Of a stretch of 9,539 nucleotides of DNA, positions 5,916-9,539 are shown in pieces (positions within the stretch are counted from its first letter, which is position 1; each line of letters begins with the position of its first letter). Position numbers and translations under genes: made by a program. The DNA comes from Gp6-AA40 sp050742535 (GTDB lineage Bacteria; Acidobacteriota; Vicinamibacteria; Vicinamibacterales; UBA2999), in NCBI GenBank assembly GCA_050742535.1, contig JBOGIQ010000235.1:1-9539 (forward strand). Reading direction: 5' to 3'. The notes below the pieces were generated by a model, which ran no database searches, was not told where the DNA came from, and worked only from the letters and a program-made list of their open reading frames with translations.

Positions 5916-5963
5916 GTCAGAAGGCAGAAGTCAGACATCAGAAGTCAGACATCAGAAGTCAGG
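5916..5963. repeat. 14-base tandem repeat between lon and the glycosyltransferase gene
   Basis: On the + strand, CAGAAGTCAGACAT occurs exactly at 5925-5938 and 5939-5952, with a partial third copy at 5953-5963 and a degenerate one at 5916-5924. The lon stop codon (minus-strand TGA, 5952-5954) falls inside the array. Inverted relatives occur at 6000-6031, so the lon transcript could fold here. Confidence 0.88.
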
Positions 5964-8360
5964 GTTAGAGGCTGCGGCGGATGACATCGGTTTTGTGGCG
6001 TCTGATTTCTGTTCTCTGGCGTCTGGCTTCTGATCCAGTGCGACGTTGACGACTTGTTCCAGGGTTTCCACGGGTATGAACGTCATGTCCTTCCGGATCT
6101 CCTCTGGAAGCTCCGCGAGATCCGGTTCGTTGAGCGCCGGAAGAATAACCGTCTTGATCCCCGCCCGGCGCGCCGCAAGCGTCTTCTCGCGCACGCCGCC
6201 GATCGGCAGCACCAGCCCGCTCAACGTGATTTCGCCGGTCATTGCCACATCCTGCCGTACGGGCTGATTGCGCACCGCCGACAGGATCGCCGTCGCCATC
6301 GTCACGCCCGCCGACGGGCCGTCCTTCGGTATCGCGCCGGCCGGGACGTGCACGTGCAAGTCGTGTTGTGCGAGAAATTCAGGGGAAATCCCAAGGTCCG
6401 CCGCGCGCGCCCGCAGGTGGCTCAGGGCCGCACGGGCGGACTCCTGCATCACATTGCCGAGCTGCCCGGTCAGAATGATGTTCTGGTTTCCGCCCGGAAG
6501 CAAGGTCGCTTCGATGTAGAGGACGTCTCCGCCCGTTTCCGTCCAGGCGAGTCCCGTGGCGACACCAGCCCGGGACGTGCGAAATGCCGCTTCGCGCCTG
6601 AACCGCGGAGCTCCCAGATAGTCGTCAACCTGGTCCCGGTCGATGACCGTTTTTTCGATGGTTTCGGTGCCTGGAGGTTTTGTCGCCACGCGTGCTGCCA
6701 CCTTCCGGGCAATCGCGCCGAGCTGCCGTTCGAGGTTCCGGACGCCGGCCTCGCGCGTGTATTCGGTGATGACGAGCTGCAGCGCCGCATCGGTGATGTC
6801 CAGCGCGTCCGGCGTCAGGCCGTGTTCCGCGATCTGTCGCGGCAGCAAGTACTTGCGGGCGATGTGCGCCTTCTCCTGCTCGCTGTAGCCGGCGAGCGAA
6901 ATGATCTCCATGCGATCCAGCAGGGCGGGGTGGATGGTGCCGAGCTGGTTCGCCGTGGTGATGAACAGCACCTTCGACAGGTCGACGGCGATTTCGAGGT
7001 AGTGGTCGCGGAACGAATGGTTCTGCGCCGGGTCGAGCACCTCGAGCAGCGCCGCCGCCGGGTCGCCCTGATAGCCGGCGGCAATCTTGTCGATCTCGTC
7101 GAGCATGAACACGGGATTCATCGAGCCGGCGTTCTTCAACGCCTGGACGATGCGCCCCGGCATCGAGCCGATGTAGGTCCGGCGGTGTCCCCTGATCTCC
7201 GCCTCGTCGCGGACGCCGCCGAGCGAAATGCGCACGAACTTGCGCGACATGGCCCGCGCGATCGAGTGGCCGAGCGACGTTTTGCCGACACCCGGCGGGC
7301 CGACGAAGCACAGAATCGGCCCCTTCATGTCCCCCTTCAGCTTGCGGACGGCCAGGTACTCGACGATGCGCTCCTTGACCTTGTCGAGGTCGTAGTGATC
7401 CTCGTCGAGCACCTTGCGGGCTTCGATCGGATCGATGCGATCGGGCGTCGTCGCGCTCCACGGGACATCGAGGATCCAGTCGACGTAGGTTCGCAGCATC
7501 TGGTGCTCAGGCGATGCCGCGTTCATGCGTTCGAGTCGATCGACCTCGCGCATGGCGACGGTATGGACGCCCTCGGGCAGCTTTGCGGCCTCGATGCGCG
7601 CGCGCAGCTCCGCGAGGTCGTTGCCTTCGCCCTCGCCGAGCTCCTGCTGGATCGCCTTCATCTGCTGGCGCAGGTAGTACTGACGCTGCGCGTCGGTCAT
7701 CTCCTGCTGCGCCTGCGACTCGATCTTGCCCTTCAATTCCAGCAGCGAGACTTCGCGCGTCAGCGCGGCGGCGACGGACTGCAGCTTCTTCACGAGGTCG
7801 TGCTCCTCGAGCAGCGCCTGCTTGTCCTCCGGCTTCATGTCGATGAGCGTGGCCAGCACGTAGACGAGCCGCAGCGGGTCTTCGATGTTCATCACGACGC
7901 CGCGCAGCTCCTCGGAGAGTCCGGTCGCCAGCGAGAGCGCCTTGTCGATGAGCTCCTGGATGCGGCGCACGTGCGCGTCCACCTCGATCGTCCGCTCGAA
8001 CGGCTCGGGGAGCGGCGTGATCCGCGCGCGCATCGACGTACCGGTGCGCGTCACGACGTCGGCACGGACGCGCGCGACCCCTTCGATGATGATGTTGATG
8101 CCGCCGCCGGCCTTGGCCATCTGTCTGATCATGCCGACCGTTCCAATGCGCCGGACGTCCTCCGGCCCGGGATCTTCCTGGTCGTTCTCCTGGAGCAGGA
8201 ACAGGATCAGGCGGTTTTCGGCGAGGGCGCGGTTGACCGTCTCGATCGAGACCGGGCGGTTGACGGCCAGCGGCTGCAGCGTCAGCGGAAAGGTGACCGT
8301 TCGTCGAAGCGGAAGGACGGGCAGTTCGGACGGAAGAGTCGGATGCGTCGGCTCGGCCAA
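5952..8360 (-). CDS. lon: ATP-dependent protease Lon
   Basis: An AAA+ serine protease that degrades misfolded and regulatory proteins in the cytoplasm. From the TTG at 8360 it has 802 residues. Domains are an N-terminal substrate-binding LON domain (from about 11), a coiled-coil-rich linker (about 190-250), the AAA+ module with Walker A GPPGVGKT (354-361) and Walker B FMLDEIDK (418-425), and the protease domain with KDGPSAG (catalytic S683) and GGVREK (K726). These positions sit within a few residues of E. coli Lon (784 residues; S679, K722), which supports the TTG start. The frame stays open to a GTG at 8429, but that extension reads through a palindromic repeat and would add MVRLKADTTC..., so it is rejected. 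Oddities: the usual LPLRD near the N-terminus reads LPLRR, and the last ~25 residues come from repeat DNA. Confidence 0.96.
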   Translation of the reverse strand: MAEPTHPTLPSELPVLPLRRTVTFPLTLQPLAVNRPVSIETVNRALAENRLILFLLQENDQEDPGPEDVRRIGTVGMIRQMAKAGGGINIIIEGVARVRADVVTRTGTSMRARITPLPEPFERTIEVDAHVRRIQELIDKALSLATGLSEELRGVVMNIEDPLRLVYVLATLIDMKPEDKQALLEEHDLVKKLQSVAAALTREVSLLELKGKIESQAQQEMTDAQRQYYLRQQMKAIQQELGEGEGNDLAELRARIEAAKLPEGVHTVAMREVDRLERMNAASPEHQMLRTYVDWILDVPWSATTPDRIDPIEARKVLDEDHYDLDKVKERIVEYLAVRKLKGDMKGPILCFVGPPGVGKTSLGHSIARAMSRKFVRISLGGVRDEAEIRGHRRTYIGSMPGRIVQALKNAGSMNPVFMLDEIDKIAAGYQGDPAAALLEVLDPAQNHSFRDHYLEIAVDLSKVLFITTANQLGTIHPALLDRMEIISLAGYSEQEKAHIARKYLLPRQIAEHGLTPDALDITDAALQLVITEYTREAGVRNLERQLGAIARKVAARVATKPPGTETIEKTVIDRDQVDDYLGAPRFRREAAFRTSRAGVATGLAWTETGGDVLYIEATLLPGGNQNIILTGQLGNVMQESARAALSHLRARAADLGISPEFLAQHDLHVHVPAGAIPKDGPSAGVTMATAILSAVRNQPVRQDVAMTGEITLSGLVLPIGGVREKTLAARRAGIKTVILPALNEPDLAELPEEIRKDMTFIPVETLEQVVNVALDQKPDAREQKSDATKPMSSAAASNPDF
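6000..6031. repeat. inverted copies of the 14-base repeat inside the lon 3' end
   Basis: On the + strand, GTCTGATTTCTG (6000-6011) and GTCTGGCTTCTG (6020-6031) each differ by one base from the reverse complement of the CAGAAGTCAGAC core at 5925-5963. They encode the Lon tail residues around REQKSD and can pair with the direct copies about 35-90 bases away. Confidence 0.8.
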
Positions 8361-8401
8361 AGCGGATCTCAGTCTATCAAGTGCCGGGCCACATCCAGCG
8401 C

Positions 8402-8424
8402 ACGTCGTGTCCGCCTTCAGGCGG
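8402..8424 (-). repeat. RLKADTT-type palindromic repeat, copy 2
   Basis: Reverse complement of the copy at 3165-3187 with one difference in 23 bases. Here the palindrome is longer: GTCCGCC (8409-8415), TTCA loop, GGCGGAC (8420-8426), a perfect 7-bp stem. It lies in the 89-base gap between the divergent starts of lon (8360) and the zinc-ribbon-like gene (8450). Read on the minus strand it gives RLKADTT and creates the false upstream extension of lon. Confidence 0.85.
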
Positions 8425-8431
8425 ACCACTG

Positions 8432-8440
8432 TGGCAGAAT
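8432..8440 (+). promoter_or_regulatory. candidate extended -10 promoter of the CxxC protein gene
   Basis: TGG followed by CAGAAT (8435-8440) has the same layout as the TGG-TATATT at 942-950. A transcript from it would start near 8447, only a few bases before the GTG at 8450, giving a very short or absent leader. No good -35 box is seen; the upstream bases are the palindromic repeat. Confidence 0.3.
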
Positions 8441-8449
8441 CGTCTGGAC

Positions 8450-8755
8450 GTGGACGAACGGCAGTTTTTCACGGAAAAGCCGGAACAGCGAACGGGACGC
8501 TTTCAGTGTCCGCGCTGCCGCCGGACCAACGAGTACTCAATCCGCTGGATGAGGCGTACGCGCAAGTCGCAGCTGCCCGGTGGAGCGGATGAGCGTGCCC
8601 GCGCGATGTTCGCGAAAGTGAAGGACCACCTCGTGCGCATCGACTCGGACGTGACGTGCAAGAGCTGCGGCAAGCGCTTCGAGATTCCGTCACACCAGAA
8701 CATCGTGTTTCTCGAGCAGCTCGAGGGTCTCCCGCAAGAGGATTACGACGAATGA
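8450..8755 (+). CDS. small protein with two CxxC pairs (zinc-ribbon-like), function unknown
   Basis: A 101-residue protein from the GTG at 8450. CPRC (C20, C23) and CKSC (C70, C73) are separated by about 46 residues containing a basic stretch (RWMRRTRK, 32-39). Four cysteines in two CxxC knuckles suggest one split zinc ribbon. The second knuckle is followed by GKRFEIPSHQ and an acidic tail EDYDE. No family is recognised; a nucleic-acid-binding or protein-interaction role is only a guess. The frame extends to a GTG at 8381 through the palindromic repeat, which is rejected because the extra residues (..TSCPPSGG..) are repeat-derived. The ribosome site before 8450 is poor, and a near-leaderless transcript from the candidate promoter is possible. 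It is divergent from lon, so the two may share regulation. Confidence 0.72.
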   Translation: MDERQFFTEKPEQRTGRFQCPRCRRTNEYSIRWMRRTRKSQLPGGADERARAMFAKVKDHLVRIDSDVTCKSCGKRFEIPSHQNIVFLEQLEGLPQEDYDE

Positions 8756-8761
8756 CTGTGG

Positions 8762-8806
8762 GACGGGTTCCGCGAGCTCCAGCGAAGAAACGCGAGCGGA
8801 CCCGTC
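8762..8806. terminator. hairpin between convergent genes, likely bidirectional terminator
   Basis: GACGGGT(T)CCGC at 8762-8773 pairs with GCGGACCCGTC at 8796-8806: eleven base pairs with one bulged T, around a 22-base loop. It fills the gap between the stop of the CxxC gene (8755) and the stop of the ICMT-like gene (8809). No clear T-run follows on either strand, so it is a terminator candidate by position and stem strength. Confidence 0.6.
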
Positions 8807-8808
8807 AC

Positions 8809-9539
8809 TCAGTAAATGTGCGGAATCAATTTCCAGGGGACCCGCCGGATGTACTCGTCATACCCGCCGGCGGAGTGCGCGCGCAGCGTTCGCTCCTCGA
8901 ACGGAATCGCGATGAGGATGTACACGCTGCTGATCGACGCAAACACCAGCCGCGTCATCGTCATCGTCCCCACCGCAAAGACGAGGAGAATCCATCCCAG
9001 GTAGATCGGGTGCCGCACCCAGCCGTAAGGCCCATCGGTTTTGAATTCATTTTGCGTTTTGGGATTTGGCCCCGCCGAAGCCTTCGCGGAGGCGAGGGAT
9101 TCGGGATTTAACACCTGCCGCACTCCGGCGAGTTCGAGGCCGTCGATGACGGCGGTCGCGCGCAGCGTGAGCCAGACTCCCACCAGCTGTACGGGCACCA
9201 TTGCCCAGTTCCACGGCGATGGGATCTGCCATGCCACACCGGCCACAGGACGCCAGGCGTAGCAGACGCCGATGAGCATCAGGCTTGCAACCCAGACGTA
9301 GACTGCACGTTCGAGCGGCGCGGATACGATGCGCCGGACGAACGCGCGAACGGCATCGCGGGCAAAGATGCTGTGATGCACGGCAAAGGCGCTGAAGAGG
9401 ACGAGATTGAACACGATCGCGCCCGGCGCCGCCTTACCTTCGACGATTTCGCCGAACGTAATGGTGTACGAGAAGAGGAAATAGACGAGGGCGGCAACAA
9501 ACAGCGCCCCTCCGGCCCACGCGAAAGCGCGAGCGGCTG
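8809..9539 (-). CDS. NnrU/ICMT-like integral membrane methyltransferase, N-terminus beyond the window
   Basis: Open in frame from the right edge, giving at least 242 residues; the GTG at 9414 is not the true start because hydrophobic coding sequence (FAWAGGALFVAALVYFLFSYT) continues upstream of it. It has several membrane segments, an HHSIFAR motif after the second, and a C-terminal catalytic region GPYGWVRHPIYLGW followed by PFEERTL and Y..Y...V. This is the signature of the isoprenylcysteine carboxyl methyltransferase / NnrU / phospholipid methyltransferase group, in which the C-terminal RHP and EE region binds SAM at the membrane surface. The acceptor is unknown; bacterial members rarely modify prenylated proteins. 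Between LELAGVRQVL and FKTDGPYG there is a ~20-residue Ala/Ser/Pro/Asn insertion encoded by repeat-like DNA. It converges on the CxxC gene across a hairpin. Confidence 0.82.
   Translation of the reverse strand, partial: AARAFAWAGGALFVAALVYFLFSYTITFGEIVEGKAAPGAIVFNLVLFSAFAVHHSIFARDAVRAFVRRIVSAPLERAVYVWVASLMLIGVCYAWRPVAGVAWQIPSPWNWAMVPVQLVGVWLTLRATAVIDGLELAGVRQVLNPESLASAKASAGPNPKTQNEFKTDGPYGWVRHPIYLGWILLVFAVGTMTMTRLVFASISSVYILIAIPFEERTLRAHSAGGYDEYIRRVPWKLIPHIY
9047..9112. repeat. repeat-like segment inserted in frame in the methyltransferase gene
   Basis: This piece encodes NPESLASAKASAGPNPKTQNE, which interrupts an otherwise compact conserved region. It contains the small palindrome CGAAG-C-CTTCG (9076-9086) within a GC-rich core, and the 7-base direct repeat GGGATTT at 9061-9067 and 9103-9109. 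The flanking TTTTGCGTTTTGGG run is unlike the rest of the gene. I treat it as an inserted dispersed repeat on composition and structure only. Confidence 0.5.

Noticed and set aside
4864..6033. A long open frame on the + strand opposite the glycosyltransferase gene
   Set aside because: Antisense shadow of a gene with clear motifs; no domain, low-complexity basic sequence, and the end reads through the 14-base repeats.
8381..8449. Upstream extension of the CxxC protein
   Set aside because: The extra residues are read from the palindromic repeat and would bring in a false cysteine; GTG at 8450 is the better start.
6054..8552. A very long open frame on the + strand opposite lon
   Set aside because: It is the antisense shadow of lon in GC-rich DNA. 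The translation is full of R, H, V and D with no recognisable domain, and lon itself is certain.
9279..9414. Start of the ICMT-like protein at the GTG at 9414
   Set aside because: The same frame stays open to the window edge and encodes a further hydrophobic segment, so the gene is cut by the edge and does not start at 9414.

Overview
The window is a high-GC bacterial chromosomal segment, gene-dense, with no stretch over 300 bases lacking a gene. It most likely comes from an Acidobacteriota genome (my guess is the Vicinamibacteria side). The basis is a TIGR03435-type 'soil-associated' secreted protein, which is typical of that phylum, and a palindromic repeat that reads RLKADTT in one frame, which I recall as frequent in predicted proteins from such genomes. 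The taxonomic call is inference.

Layout, left half (+ strand): the 3' end of nuoI (complex I 4Fe-4S subunit) overlaps a metallophosphoesterase by 4 bases. A PmtA-like phospholipid N-methyltransferase follows, then a small multi-pass membrane protein whose stop codon overlaps the start of a membrane-anchored PHP-domain phosphoesterase. The PHP gene converges on a minus-strand run across a short palindromic repeat.

Layout, right half: reading leftwards on the minus strand, lon (ATP-dependent protease) is followed by a MurG/arabinokinase-N-terminus-like glycosyltransferase, a TIGR03435-family secreted protein and a DinB/YfiT-like protein. Divergent from lon is a 101-residue two-CxxC protein on the + strand. 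It converges, across a strong hairpin, on a minus-strand NnrU/ICMT-like integral membrane methyltransferase whose N-terminus runs off the right edge.

The genes are mostly housekeeping or common accessory families, and I see no convincing new multi-gene system. The unusual part is how repeat DNA is woven into gene boundaries. Two matched arrays of a 9-base unit bracket the TIGR03435 gene like a removable cassette. A 14-base repeat family, in direct and inverted copies, provides the last ~25 codons and the stop codon of lon. A palindromic repeat in two copies creates a false N-terminal extension of lon. A fourth repeat-like segment sits in frame inside the ICMT-like methyltransferase.
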